Source of the DNA: Catellatospora sichuanensis
GTDB lineage: Bacteria; Actinomycetota; Actinomycetes; Mycobacteriales; Micromonosporaceae
DNA length: 64,000 nucleotides
Direction of reading: 5' to 3'
NCBI RefSeq assembly: GCF_007483665.1
Contig: NZ_VIQO01000046.1
Location: 1 to 64,000 of the forward strand
Positions 39,830 to 50,653 of the stretch are shown piece by piece. Position 1 is the stretch's first letter. Each line of letters begins with the position of its first letter. A program made the translations under genes and the position numbers. The notes beneath the pieces were generated by a model. The model searched no databases. It was not told the origin of the DNA and saw only the letters and a program-made list of their open reading frames with translations.

Positions 39830-42826
39830 CTACGAGCCGAGGGCCATGGCGAAGATGTGCATCGTCGGCACTCCGGTCGCCGGACCTGCGCTGATGTTGG
39901 GCAGTTCGACGCGCACGACGGGCTTCGCCGACAGCGGCACGCCGACGTAGTAGATGGTCGCGGCCGTGTTCTCGCGGCGGTTGCCGGGCCGGTTCTGGTA
40001 GGCCATCACGATCGCCGAGGTCGCACCCGACTTCGGAGGGCCGTACCAGTCGGGCACGCCGAGGGTGAACGCCTGGCGCGTGCCGTCGGCATACACCACC
40101 GTGGCGGTGCCGGACACGGCTCCGTAGGTGCCCGCGGCGAGGAAACCGAGCTGGCTGCCGGTGCCGCTCACGGCGATGGACTGTCCCGTGGCGACCGCGT
40201 TGTCCGGTGCGCCCGACTGCACGGCGGGCCAGCGGAAGTTCACTCCGTTGCGGCTCACCGTGGCGCCCGGCGTCACTCCGGCCTGGGCGAGCGCCTGCGC
40301 CGACAGCGTCGCCCCACCGCCGTCGAAGTTGCCGACGCCGGTGTTGTCGTCGCTGGTCGTGCTGACATTGCTGAAGGTCTCCTCCAGGGTCGGCACCTGT
40401 GTGGCGACCGGCTGCGCCCGGTAGGTCCGACCGGCTCGGACGGTCAGCCGGATGCTGTCGGAGTCGACCCGCACCGAGGCCGGCGTCGTGCCGTCGGCCA
40501 CGTCGACGACGGTGTGGCCGCCGCCGAACACCCGGCCGCGCAACTGGACGGTGCCGTCGCGATCGGCCCGGATGAGGCCCTCCGTCAACCGGCCGGCGCT
40601 CCAGGCGATGCCCACGGTGTACCCGCCCCGGCCGCGCAGGCCCGCCACCCGGCCGCTCGGCCACGCCGGCGGCAGCGCCGGCAGCAGGTGCAGCTCGCCG
40701 TTGTGGCTGTGCAGCAGCATCTCAGCGATGCCCGAGGTCGCACCGAAGTTGCCGTCGATCTGGAAAGGCGGGTGCAGGTCGAACATGTTCGGCGCGAGCC
40801 GGGACGTGGTGACGAGGTCTTTGATCAGCTTGTGGGCCCGTGCGCCCTCCTCCATCCGCGCCCAAAAGTTGATCTTCCAGGCGAGTGACCATCCGGTGCC
40901 GTCGTCGCCGCGCAGCTCCAGGGTCCGCCGTGCCGCTTCGAACAGCGTGGACGTGGTCCGTTTGGTGATCTGGTTGCTGGGATGCAGGCCGTAGAGGTGG
41001 GAGATGTGGCGATGGGTGCGCTCGGGCTCGACCCAGTCGTAGAGCCACTCCTGGATGTTGCCGCGGGAGCCCACCCGCATCGGCGCCAGCCGCTGGCGGG
41101 CTGCGCGGACCTGCGTCCGGAAGTCGGTGTCCACGCCGAGCACCTCGCCGGCCGCGGCGCATCCGTCGAACAGGTCCCGCAGGATCTGGTTGTCCATCGT
41201 CGGACCCGCGCAGACGCTGACGTCGCTATGGTGGGCGAGCTCGGGGGAGTTGGAGGGGTTGGTGACGAGGTAGCCGAGATTCGGTTCGGTCACCAGGGTG
41301 TTGAGGAAGAACTGGGCGGCGCCCTTCAGCGCCGGGTAGTTGGTCCGCAGGAACTCGACGTCGCCGGTGAAGCGGTAGTGGTCCCAGATCATGGACGCCA
41401 GCCAGGCGCCGCCGGTCTGCCACATGCCCCACAGTGCGCCGTCGACGACCGAGGTCGCCCGCCAGGCGTCGGTGTTGTGGTGGGCGACCCAGCCGCCGGC
41501 CCCGTACTGCACCTGGGCGGTGCGTGCGCCGGTCACCGCGAGGTCCCTGACCATGGCGAACACCGGTTCGTAGCATTCGGACAGGTTCGTGGTGTCCGCG
41601 GGCCAGTAGTTCATCGGCAGGTTGGCGTTGAGGGTGTACTTCGAGTCCCACGGGGGACTCATCTGGTCGTTCCAGATGCCCTGCAGGTTCGCGGGCTGGG
41701 TGCCCGGCCGGGAGGAGGCGATCAGCAGGTATCGGCCGAACTGGAACAGCAGCGCGGAGAACTGCGGATCGTCGACGGCGGAGTGCCGCGCGATGCGGAC
41801 GTCGGTCGGCTGGTCTGCCGCGGAGGTCCGCCCGAGGTCGAGCGTCGTTCGGGAGAACAGCGCCTGGTAGTCGGCGAGGTGCCGACTGCGCAGCTGGTCG
41901 TAGCCGAGGTTGCGGGCGGCGGCCAGGTGCCCGCGGGCGATGCCCCCGTAGTCGCCGCCGACATTGCGGTAGTTGACGTAGCTCGAGCCGATGGTGATCA
42001 CGAGGGTGGCGCTGGTCGCGCCCGTCACCCGCAGCACGCCGCCGGAGCTGGAGACGGTGCCGCCCGATGCGGTGACGGCGGCCAGGGCCAGGAACCGTAC
42101 CGCTCCGGTGATGCCTTCCATGCTGCCGGAGGTGCCGTCGATGGCCACGGTGGTGCCGTCGGGACTGGACAGGGTGGTCCGCTGCGGGCTGTCGAACGTC
42201 GCGGTGAAGGTGACGGCGGCGCTGCGGTCGGCGGTCAGCCGGATGACGATCGCCTGGTCCGGTGCGCTGGCGAAGACCTCCCGCTGGTACCGCACGCCGT
42301 TCATCAGGTAGCTGACGGCGGTGGTGGCGGTGGTCAGGTCGAGCCGCCGCGTGTACTGCGAGGCGCTGCCCGAGGTGGGGAAGGTGAGCCGGAGGTTGCC
42401 GACCGGCTGGTACGCCAGCTGCCCGACCGGCCGGCCCAGCATTCTCTGGTTGATCAGGTCCTGGGCCTGGCTCCACTGGTTGGCGAAGACCAGCCGCCGG
42501 ATCTCGGCCAGGGCCTGCGCCCCGGCGGTGTTGCTCGGGTCGTGCGGGCCGCCTGCCCACACCGTGTCCTCGTTGAGCTGGAGCCGTTCGACGTCGACGT
42601 TGCCGAAGACCATCGCACCGAGCCGGCCGTTGCCGACCGGCATGGCGCGCAGCCAGTCGGTGCCGGCGGGCTGGGCGTACCAGAGCGCGAGATCGTCGGC
42701 TGCGAGCACCTCGGGCGGCGCCGTCGAGCCGGCCTGCGCCTCAGCGGTCCACGGTAGGGGCAGCAGCAGGGCTCCCGTGCCGACCGCACCGGTTTTGATC
42801 ACTTGTCTGCGGGTCAGATCCGACAT
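39830..42826 (-). CDS. Secreted GH95 alpha-L-fucosidase with C-terminal beta-sandwich
   Basis: A 998-residue exported enzyme expected to hydrolyse alpha-1,2-L-fucosyl linkages such as those of xyloglucan, by inversion. The signal (about 1-33) has a twin-arginine-like TRRQVIK. The N-terminal sandwich opens with LALWYAQPAGTDWLRAMPVGNGRLGAM. The (alpha/alpha)6 barrel has Asn residues in LNANLPMNYWPADT (about 400), Glu in NPSNSPEL (about 527) and Asp in DGNFGATSGIAEM (about 692), which correspond to the known GH95 active site. After about 780 a beta-sandwich found on many actinobacterial hydrolases follows (FDGGGATLSAQALAQAGVTP, MHIFAMALG). GGAG lies seven bases before ATG 42826. It carries both operator classes upstream. 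Confidence 0.92.
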   Translation of the reverse strand: MSDLTRRQVIKTGAVGTGALLLPLPWTAEAQAGSTAPPEVLAADDLALWYAQPAGTDWLRAMPVGNGRLGAMVFGNVDVERLQLNEDTVWAGGPHDPSNTAGAQALAEIRRLVFANQWSQAQDLINQRMLGRPVGQLAYQPVGNLRLTFPTSGSASQYTRRLDLTTATTAVSYLMNGVRYQREVFASAPDQAIVIRLTADRSAAVTFTATFDSPQRTTLSSPDGTTVAIDGTSGSMEGITGAVRFLALAAVTASGGTVSSSGGVLRVTGATSATLVITIGSSYVNYRNVGGDYGGIARGHLAAARNLGYDQLRSRHLADYQALFSRTTLDLGRTSAADQPTDVRIARHSAVDDPQFSALLFQFGRYLLIASSRPGTQPANLQGIWNDQMSPPWDSKYTLNANLPMNYWPADTTNLSECYEPVFAMVRDLAVTGARTAQVQYGAGGWVAHHNTDAWRATSVVDGALWGMWQTGGAWLASMIWDHYRFTGDVEFLRTNYPALKGAAQFFLNTLVTEPNLGYLVTNPSNSPELAHHSDVSVCAGPTMDNQILRDLFDGCAAAGEVLGVDTDFRTQVRAARQRLAPMRVGSRGNIQEWLYDWVEPERTHRHISHLYGLHPSNQITKRTTSTLFEAARRTLELRGDDGTGWSLAWKINFWARMEEGARAHKLIKDLVTTSRLAPNMFDLHPPFQIDGNFGATSGIAEMLLHSHNGELHLLPALPPAWPSGRVAGLRGRGGYTVGIAWSAGRLTEGLIRADRDGTVQLRGRVFGGGHTVVDVADGTTPASVRVDSDSIRLTVRAGRTYRAQPVATQVPTLEETFSNVSTTSDDNTGVGNFDGGGATLSAQALAQAGVTPGATVSRNGVNFRWPAVQSGAPDNAVATGQSIAVSGTGSQLGFLAAGTYGAVSGTATVVYADGTRQAFTLGVPDWYGPPKSGATSAIVMAYQNRPGNRRENTAATIYYVGVPLSAKPVVRVELPNISAGPATGVPTMHIFAMALGS

Positions 42827-42945
42827 CTCGGTTCTCCAACGGGGACGGTCCTCATGGATGGGCGCCGGTCCTCATGCCACCAGCACCCGCGGCGGGGCCT
42901 GGTCGCCGCAGCGTGGGAAGCGACGGTGTTCTATGTGTATCGACG

Positions 42946-42974
42946 AGGTTAAGAGATGTGACGTCAGACGTCAA
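42946..42974 (-). promoter_or_regulatory. GH95 promoter 1 with GntR-type operator
   Basis: TTGACG (42974-42969), 17 bases, TAACCT (42951-42946). The segment 42953-42972 matches the ideal palindrome GACATATGACGTCATATGTC at 16 of 20 bases and covers the spacer and most of the -35, the same geometry as at 5703-5732. Confidence 0.6.
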
Positions 42975-43014
42975 TGTTCGCTCCGGACCTGCCGGACCCG
43001 CGCAGTCGCGCGAA

Positions 43015-43028
43015 TGTGACCGATAACA
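43015..43028. promoter_or_regulatory. LacI-type operator copy 3 (GH95 promoter 2)
   Basis: TGTGACCGATAACA. On the minus strand TTGACG (43041-43036) stands just before it, as at GH27 (5154-5149). Confidence 0.5.
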
Positions 43029-43133
43029 GGTCGGACGTCAAGGCCTGGCGAAAATGTTTCGCACGAGCGCAGGTCAGCCAGACTGACGCCGCCCAGCGCT
43101 GCGACGTGCGACAAGTCGATTGACGCGTGTGGG

Positions 43134-43161
43134 TTGACAACCGGAGTGTTACCGATAACAT
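43134..43161 (+). promoter_or_regulatory. PQQ-dehydrogenase promoter with LacI-type operator copy 4
   Basis: TTGACA (43134-43139), 16 bases, TAACAT (43156-43161). The operator TGTTACCGATAACA (43147-43160) covers the spacer's end and the -10. Its TGTTA/TAACA arms are perfectly inverted. Confidence 0.6.
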
Positions 43162-43433
43162 CGACCGGGCCGACTCCCTGACCGCGTCGAAGACCGACGG
43201 CGGGCCGCCATTTCGGCGAGCGCACAGGGACGGCGAGATCGGCAACAGTTTCGTCGAGGTGAACCGGCGGCGCGGGACCCCATCGACTGGCGATCTTTGA
43301 TGGTCATTCGCGCCGTCAGAGGCCGCCGCCTGTCGGGCGCGGCAACCGGCAGGCAGCATCCCCCGCTCCGGCATCGGACGCGACGGCGCGCGCCCGTTCC
43401 CGGTCTCACCCGCCACGAAGGGACCACACGTCC

Positions 43434-46292
43434 ATGACGGACAGACCCCACCCCCATCGCTTCAGACGCTGGACATCCACCGGCTCGGCATCGACGCTGA
43501 TCGTCGCAGCCGCATTCGCCGCAGGCCCCTCCGGTCTCGGAGGTCCTGCGCCCGCCGCGGCGCATCCCATCGTCAGTTCCGACTTCCAGCAGGTCACGCT
43601 GGCCAAGGGCGTCTCCGAGATGGGCGAGCCGATGACGCTGGCGGTGCTGCCCGACCGGTCGGTCCTGCACACCGCCCGCAACGGCACGCTGCGCCGCACC
43701 GACGCGGCCGGCAACACGTCGGTCGTCGGCACCATCCCGGTCTACACGCACGACGAGGAGGGCCTGCACGGCGTCGGCATCGATCCGAACTTCGCCTCGA
43801 ACCGGCACATCTTCCTCTACTACGCCCCGCCGCTGTCCACCCCGGGCGGTGACGCCCCCACCACCGGCAGCAACTGGTCGGCGTGGCAGGGGGTCAACCG
43901 GCTCTCCCGGTTCACCCTGAACTCCGACTTCACCGTCAACCAGTCGAGCAAGGTCGACATCCTCGACGTCGCCGCCGACCGGGGCATCTGCTGCCACACC
44001 GGCGGCGACATCGACTTCGACGCCGCGGGCAACCTCTACCTGTCGACCGGCGACGACAGCAACCCGTTCGAGTCCGCAGGCTTCGCGCCCCTGGACGAGC
44101 GGACCAGCCGCAACCCCGCCTACGACGCCCAGCGTTCCGCGGCCAACACCAACGACCTGCGCGGCAAGATCCTGCGGATCAAGGTGAACGCGAACGGTTC
44201 GTACTCGATCCCCGACGGCAACATGTTCGTCGACTCCGACGCGCGGACCCGTCCCGAGATCTACGCGATGGGTTTCCGCAACCCGTTCCGGATCGGCGTC
44301 GACAAGGCCAGCGGCGTGGTCTACGTCGGCGAGTACGGCCCCGACTCCGGCTCCACCACCAACCGGGGACCGAGCGGGCAGGTCGAGTTCGACCGGGTGA
44401 CCGGGCCGGGCAACTACGGCTGGCCCTACTGCACCGGCACGAACACCTCCAACGAGACGTATGCCGAGTGGGACTTCGCGAGCAACACGGCCGGATCGAA
44501 GTACAACTGCTCCGGCGGACCCACCAACAACTCGTTCCGCAACACCGGCCTGCCTACCCTGCCGGCCGCGAAGACGGCCTGGATCCGCTACGCCGGGGAT
44601 GCCGGCAGCCCGTCGGAGTTCGGCAGCGGCTCGGAGTCCCCGATGGGCGGACCCGTCTACCGCTACGACGCCGCGCTGAACTCCAGCACGAAGTTCCCGC
44701 AGGGCTTCGACGGGCAGTTCTTCGCCGGTGAATTCGGCCGCAGCTGGATCAAGCCGATCCACGTCAACTCCGACGGCACCCGGGGCACCATCGAGTCGTT
44801 CCCGTGGAACGGCAAGCAGGTCATGGACATGGCGTTCGGGCCCGACGGCGCGCTGTACGTGCTGGACTACGGCACCGGCTACTACAACGGCGACGCCAAC
44901 TCGGCCCTGTACCGCTACGACTACGTCGGCAGCGGCAACCGGGCGCCGACCGCGGTGGCGAAGGCCGACCGGACCTCCGGGGTGGCCCCGCTGACCGTGA
45001 CCTTCTCCTCGGCGGGATCCTCCGATCCCGAAGGGGGCACGCTCACCTACTCGTGGACGTTCGGTGACGGCACCACGTCGACGGCGGCCAACCCGGTCAA
45101 GACCTACAGCGCCAACGGCGCCTACACCGCCACGCTGACGGTCCGCGACCCCCAGGGAGCCACCGGATCGGCGAGCGTGCAGATCGGCGTCGGCAACACC
45201 GCGCCGACGGTCACCATCAGCACCCCGGCCAACGGGCAGCTGTTCAGCTTCGGTGACACCGTCCCGTTCAGCGTCACGGTGACCGACCCGGAGGACGGCA
45301 CGATCGACTGCACCAAGGTCAAGATGACCTACGTGCTCGGCCACGACAGCCACGGCCACCAGATCACCTCGCAGAGCGGGTGCACCGGATCGATCGCGGT
45401 CCCCGTCGACGGCGAGCACGACGACGCGGCCAACATCTTCGGGGTCTTCGACGCCGAGTACACCGACGCGGGCGGCCTGACCACCCACACCCAGCACATC
45501 CTGCAGCCGCGCAGGCGGCAGGCCGAACACTTCAAGACCTCGTCGGGGATCGCCACCTACGTCAAGACCGCCGCCGAGGGCGGCAAGACCGTCGGCGACA
45601 TCCACAACGGCGACTGGATCGCGTTCGAGCCGTACCGGATCAACAACGTGACCTCGTTCACCGCCCGGGTCTCCTCGGCGGGCGCCGGCGGCACCCTGCA
45701 GATCCGCGCAGGCTCGGCCACCGGCACCGTGCTCGGTTCGGCGACCGTGCCGGTCACCGGATCATGGGACACCTTCGCCACGGTCACCGGGACGATCGCC
45801 AACCCGCCGACCGGCACCGCGACCCTGTACCTCACCTTCGCAGGCTCCGGCACCGGCTTCCTGTACGACCTCGACTCGTTCACCCTCGGCACCACCACCG
45901 GCGGCACCGACCGCACCGGTCCGATCAAGGGGCTGGCCGGAAAGTGCCTGGACGTGCGCAACGGTGCGACCGCCGACGGCACGCAGATCCAGCTCTACAC
46001 CTGTAACGGCGGCAGCTCGCAGGCGTGGACGGTCGGCTCCGGCTCGACGATCAAGGCGTTCGGCAAGTGCCTGGACGTCAACGGCGGCGCCACGGCAGAC
46101 GGCACGAAGATCCAGCTGTGGACGTGCAACGGCGGTGCGGCGCAGAACTGGGCGGCGCAGTCCGACGGGTCGCTGCGCAACCCGCAGTCCGGCAAGTGCC
46201 TGGACGTGTCCAACAACAGCTCGACCGACGGCCAGGCCGTGCACCTGTGGACCTGCCACGGCGGCGCCAACCAGAAATGGACCCTGCCCTGA
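43434..46292 (+). CDS. Secreted PQQ-type sugar dehydrogenase with PKD, CBM6 and CBM13
   Basis: A 952-residue exported protein. After the signal peptide (about 1-43) comes a six-bladed GSDH propeller (45-500: EGLHGVGIDPNF, GGDIDFDAAGNLYLSTGDD, RPEIYAMGFRNPFRIGVD, GPGNYGWPYC). A PKD domain (505-590, YSWTFGDGTTS), a further beta domain, a CBM6-like module (about 695-820, RRQAEHFKTSSG, GDIHNGDWIAF) and a CBM13 (825-952) follow. The relatives oxidise aldoses at C1 with PQQ or act as AA12-like pyranose dehydrogenases on oligosaccharides. It should act at the polymer surface. ATG 43434 opens a clear signal sequence. It is followed by the ThuA-DUF1080 gene with a matching CBM6-CBM13 tail. Confidence 0.85.
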   Translation: MTDRPHPHRFRRWTSTGSASTLIVAAAFAAGPSGLGGPAPAAAHPIVSSDFQQVTLAKGVSEMGEPMTLAVLPDRSVLHTARNGTLRRTDAAGNTSVVGTIPVYTHDEEGLHGVGIDPNFASNRHIFLYYAPPLSTPGGDAPTTGSNWSAWQGVNRLSRFTLNSDFTVNQSSKVDILDVAADRGICCHTGGDIDFDAAGNLYLSTGDDSNPFESAGFAPLDERTSRNPAYDAQRSAANTNDLRGKILRIKVNANGSYSIPDGNMFVDSDARTRPEIYAMGFRNPFRIGVDKASGVVYVGEYGPDSGSTTNRGPSGQVEFDRVTGPGNYGWPYCTGTNTSNETYAEWDFASNTAGSKYNCSGGPTNNSFRNTGLPTLPAAKTAWIRYAGDAGSPSEFGSGSESPMGGPVYRYDAALNSSTKFPQGFDGQFFAGEFGRSWIKPIHVNSDGTRGTIESFPWNGKQVMDMAFGPDGALYVLDYGTGYYNGDANSALYRYDYVGSGNRAPTAVAKADRTSGVAPLTVTFSSAGSSDPEGGTLTYSWTFGDGTTSTAANPVKTYSANGAYTATLTVRDPQGATGSASVQIGVGNTAPTVTISTPANGQLFSFGDTVPFSVTVTDPEDGTIDCTKVKMTYVLGHDSHGHQITSQSGCTGSIAVPVDGEHDDAANIFGVFDAEYTDAGGLTTHTQHILQPRRRQAEHFKTSSGIATYVKTAAEGGKTVGDIHNGDWIAFEPYRINNVTSFTARVSSAGAGGTLQIRAGSATGTVLGSATVPVTGSWDTFATVTGTIANPPTGTATLYLTFAGSGTGFLYDLDSFTLGTTTGGTDRTGPIKGLAGKCLDVRNGATADGTQIQLYTCNGGSSQAWTVGSGSTIKAFGKCLDVNGGATADGTKIQLWTCNGGAAQNWAAQSDGSLRNPQSGKCLDVSNNSSTDGQAVHLWTCHGGANQKWTLP

Positions 46293-46298
46293 CGTGAC

Positions 46299-46335
46299 GG
46301 TCCCTCACCGGCGCTCGCGCGTCGCGTGAGGGACC
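46299..46335 (+). terminator. Hairpin between PQQ dehydrogenase and ThuA-DUF1080 genes
   Basis: GGTCCCTCAC (46299-46308) pairs with 46326-46335 around a 17-base GC-rich loop. The gap is only 72 bp and the next gene has its own strong ribosome site, so partial termination or mRNA processing is likely. Confidence 0.5.
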
Positions 46336-46364
46336 CTCCGGCACCGCACACCGAGGAGAACCTC

Positions 46365-48476
46365 ATGCGCAGACTTTTCCGACCCACGCTCAGCGCGGCC
46401 GTCGCCGTCCTGGCCGCGCTGGCAGGCGCCGTTCCGGCCAGCCCGGCCAGCGCCGCCGACGCACCGTACGACGTGCTGGTCTTCTCCAAGACGGCCGGCT
46501 TCCGGCACGACTCGATCGCCGCGGGCATCCAGGCGATCCAATCCCTGGGGGCGGCCAACAGCTTCACCGTCACCGCGACCGAGGACGCCGCCGCCTTCAC
46601 CACCGGCAACCTGGCCCAGTACGAGGCGGTCGTCTTCCTCAACACCACCGGTGACGTGCTCAACGCCAGCCAGCAGACCGCGTTCGAGTCCTACATCGGC
46701 GCCGGCGGCGGCTTCGTCGGCGTGCACGCCGCCGCCGACACCGAGTACAACTGGCCCTTCTACGGCAACCTGGTCGGGGCCTACTTCGCCTCCCACCCGG
46801 CGATCCAGCAGGCCAACATCAAGGTCGAGAACCGGGCCCACCCGGCCACCGCCCACCTGCCGCAGACCTGGACCCGCACCGAGGAGTGGTACAACTACCA
46901 GACCAACGCCCGCTCCACCGCGCGCGTGCTGGCCACCGTCGACGAGTCCTCGTACTCCGGCGGCTCGATGGGCAGCGACCACCCGCACTCCTGGTGCAAG
47001 ACCTACAGCGGGGGCCGCGCCTTCTACACCGGCGGCGGGCACTCGCAGTCGGCGTACTCCGAGTCGGCGTTCCGCAGCCACCTGCTCGGCGGCATCCGGT
47101 ACGCGGCAGGCCGCGCCAGGGCCGACTGCCGCCCGGAGACCGGCTACACCGCTCTCTACAACGGCTCGACCACGGGCTGGTCGCAGACCGGGCCGGGCAG
47201 CTTCAGCAACAGCGACGCCACACTGACCTCGTCGGGCGGCATGGGCATGCTCGGCTACAGCGCACGGGAGTACACCAACTACTCGCTGAAGCTCGACTGG
47301 CGGATGGCCGACGACGACAACTCCGGCGTGGTCATCGGCTACCCGGCAGGCAGCACCGCACAGGGGGCGCTGGACAACGGCTACGAGGTCCAGATCGACG
47401 CCACCGACGCCACCGACCGGACCACCGGCGCGATCTACGCGATCAAGTCCGCCGACATCGCCGCCCGGGACGCGGCACTCAACCCGCCGGGGGAGTGGAA
47501 CACCTTCGAACTGCTCGTCGAAGGCGAACGGCTCCAGGTCTTCCTGAACGGTTCGAAGATCAACGACTTCACCAACACTAACCCGGCGCGGTCGATGGCC
47601 GGCTACATCGGCATCCAGAACCACGGCACCGGCGACGCCGTCTCCTTCCGCAACATCCGGATCAAGGACCTGGGCGGGACCCCGCCCACCGGCGACATCA
47701 CCCGCCAGGCCGAGTCGTTCTCCTCGGCCGGCGGAGTCTCGGCGCTGGCCAAGTCGGGTGCGAACGGCGGCCAGGTACTGGGCAACATCGAGTCCGGCGA
47801 CTGGGCGGCGTACAACGGTCTCGATCTGACCGGGACCACCTCGTTCCGGGCCCGGGTGGCATCCGCGGGCTCCGGCGGCGCGATCCAGGTCCGGACCGGT
47901 TCGGTCACCGGGCCGGTGCTCGGCACCGTCACGGTGGCCAACACCGGCAGCTGGACGAACTTCCAGAATGTCACCACCAGCCTGTCGGGCGTTCCGTCGA
48001 GCACGCAGAACCTGTACCTGACCTTCACCGGCCCGAGCGGATTCCTCTACGACGTCGACGAGTTCGTCCTGCTCAAGGGCACCACCCCCACCACCGGCAC
48101 CGGCCCGATCAAGGGGCTGGCCGGAAAGTGCCTGGACGTGCGAGGCGGGGCGAGCACCGACGGCACCCAGATCCAGATCTACACCTGCAACGGCGGTGCC
48201 TCGCAGACGTGGACGGTGAGCCCGAACTCGACGATCAAGGCGTTCGGCAAGTGCCTGGACGTCAGCGGCGGTGCTTCGGCGGACGGTACGAAGATCCAGC
48301 TGTGGACGTGTACCGGCGGTGCGCCGCAGGTCTGGTCGGCGCAGGCTGACGGTTCGCTGCGCAATCCGCAGTCGGGTAAGTGCCTGGACGTGTCCAACAA
48401 CAGCTCTGCCGACGGCCAGGCCGTGCACCTGTGGACCTGCCACAACGGCGCCAACCAGAAATGGACCCTGCCCTGA
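46365..48476 (+). CDS. Secreted ThuA-like / DUF1080 protein with CBM6 and CBM13
   Basis: A 703-residue exported protein. The signal peptide is about 1-31. A ThuA-like glutamine-amidotransferase fold (33-245: DVLVFSKTAGFRHDSI, GGGFVGVHAAADTEYNWPFY, DHPHSWCKTYSGGRAFYTGGGH) is fused to a DUF1080 jelly roll (about 260-445: GYTALYNGSTTGWSQTG, DDDNSGVVIGYP, YEVQIDATD). DUF1080 proteins include 3-keto-disaccharide hydrolases. A CBM6-like module (450-570) and a CBM13 (577-703) follow. GAGGAGAA precedes ATG 46365. Together with the upstream dehydrogenase this suggests extracellular oxidation followed by cleavage of the oxidised sugar, which is inference. Confidence 0.85.
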   Translation: MRRLFRPTLSAAVAVLAALAGAVPASPASAADAPYDVLVFSKTAGFRHDSIAAGIQAIQSLGAANSFTVTATEDAAAFTTGNLAQYEAVVFLNTTGDVLNASQQTAFESYIGAGGGFVGVHAAADTEYNWPFYGNLVGAYFASHPAIQQANIKVENRAHPATAHLPQTWTRTEEWYNYQTNARSTARVLATVDESSYSGGSMGSDHPHSWCKTYSGGRAFYTGGGHSQSAYSESAFRSHLLGGIRYAAGRARADCRPETGYTALYNGSTTGWSQTGPGSFSNSDATLTSSGGMGMLGYSAREYTNYSLKLDWRMADDDNSGVVIGYPAGSTAQGALDNGYEVQIDATDATDRTTGAIYAIKSADIAARDAALNPPGEWNTFELLVEGERLQVFLNGSKINDFTNTNPARSMAGYIGIQNHGTGDAVSFRNIRIKDLGGTPPTGDITRQAESFSSAGGVSALAKSGANGGQVLGNIESGDWAAYNGLDLTGTTSFRARVASAGSGGAIQVRTGSVTGPVLGTVTVANTGSWTNFQNVTTSLSGVPSSTQNLYLTFTGPSGFLYDVDEFVLLKGTTPTTGTGPIKGLAGKCLDVRGGASTDGTQIQIYTCNGGASQTWTVSPNSTIKAFGKCLDVSGGASADGTKIQLWTCTGGAPQVWSAQADGSLRNPQSGKCLDVSNNSSADGQAVHLWTCHNGANQKWTLP

Positions 48477-48530
48477 ACCGCAAGAAGCCGACCTGCGCGG
48501 GATCCTGAGGCCCAGTTCAGCTCGCGCTAG

Positions 48531-50282
<1,752 letters not shown>

Positions 50283-50368
50283 ACCAGATCGGCCGCCGGC
50301 CCTGACAGGTGCTGGCGGTGCCCCGCGCCATCGCGGCGGAACCACGCCCTGCAGCCGCGAGGACAGAC

Positions 50369-50403
50369 CCGGCGATGTCGGTCGTTGGCGCCGACATCGC
50401 CGG
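50369..50403 (+). terminator. Terminator of the GH54 gene
   Basis: A 13-bp perfect stem (50369-50381 with 50391-50403) with a nine-base loop, 86 bases after the stop. The rest of 50283-50653 shows no gene. Confidence 0.7.
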
Positions 50404-50653
50404 TTCCTGAGCACCTTCACGTAGCGGTCAGCGTCCAGCCGATTGCTTTGCGTCGGTCCTCGATGGACATCCGAACCATTGCAGTCCACTTCGTGGACAT
50501 CGTTCAGCGGTGACGGAGCCATCCGATGCCCTGTCGCTGCGACAGGGCGCCGGCTCACCGGGTGAATGACGTGAGTGGGCGGGTGACGCCGCCGGCGAGT
50601 CCGGCGTGTAGCCGACCCCGCGACGGCCTGCGTGACCAGGCCGGGTGATCTGG

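Larger units (their letters stand above)
42827..43433. other. 607-bp divergent control region between GH95 and PQQ dehydrogenase
   Basis: No gene is seen. It contains one GntR-type site (42953-42972), two LacI-type sites (43015-43028, 43147-43160) and three promoter-like hexamer pairs described separately. GH95 may have two differently regulated promoters. Confidence 0.6.

Noticed and set aside
43149-45605. An 818-codon minus-strand frame antisense to the PQQ dehydrogenase
   Set aside because: Val/Gly/Arg-rich antisense shadow; the plus-strand frame has a signal peptide and recognisable domains throughout.
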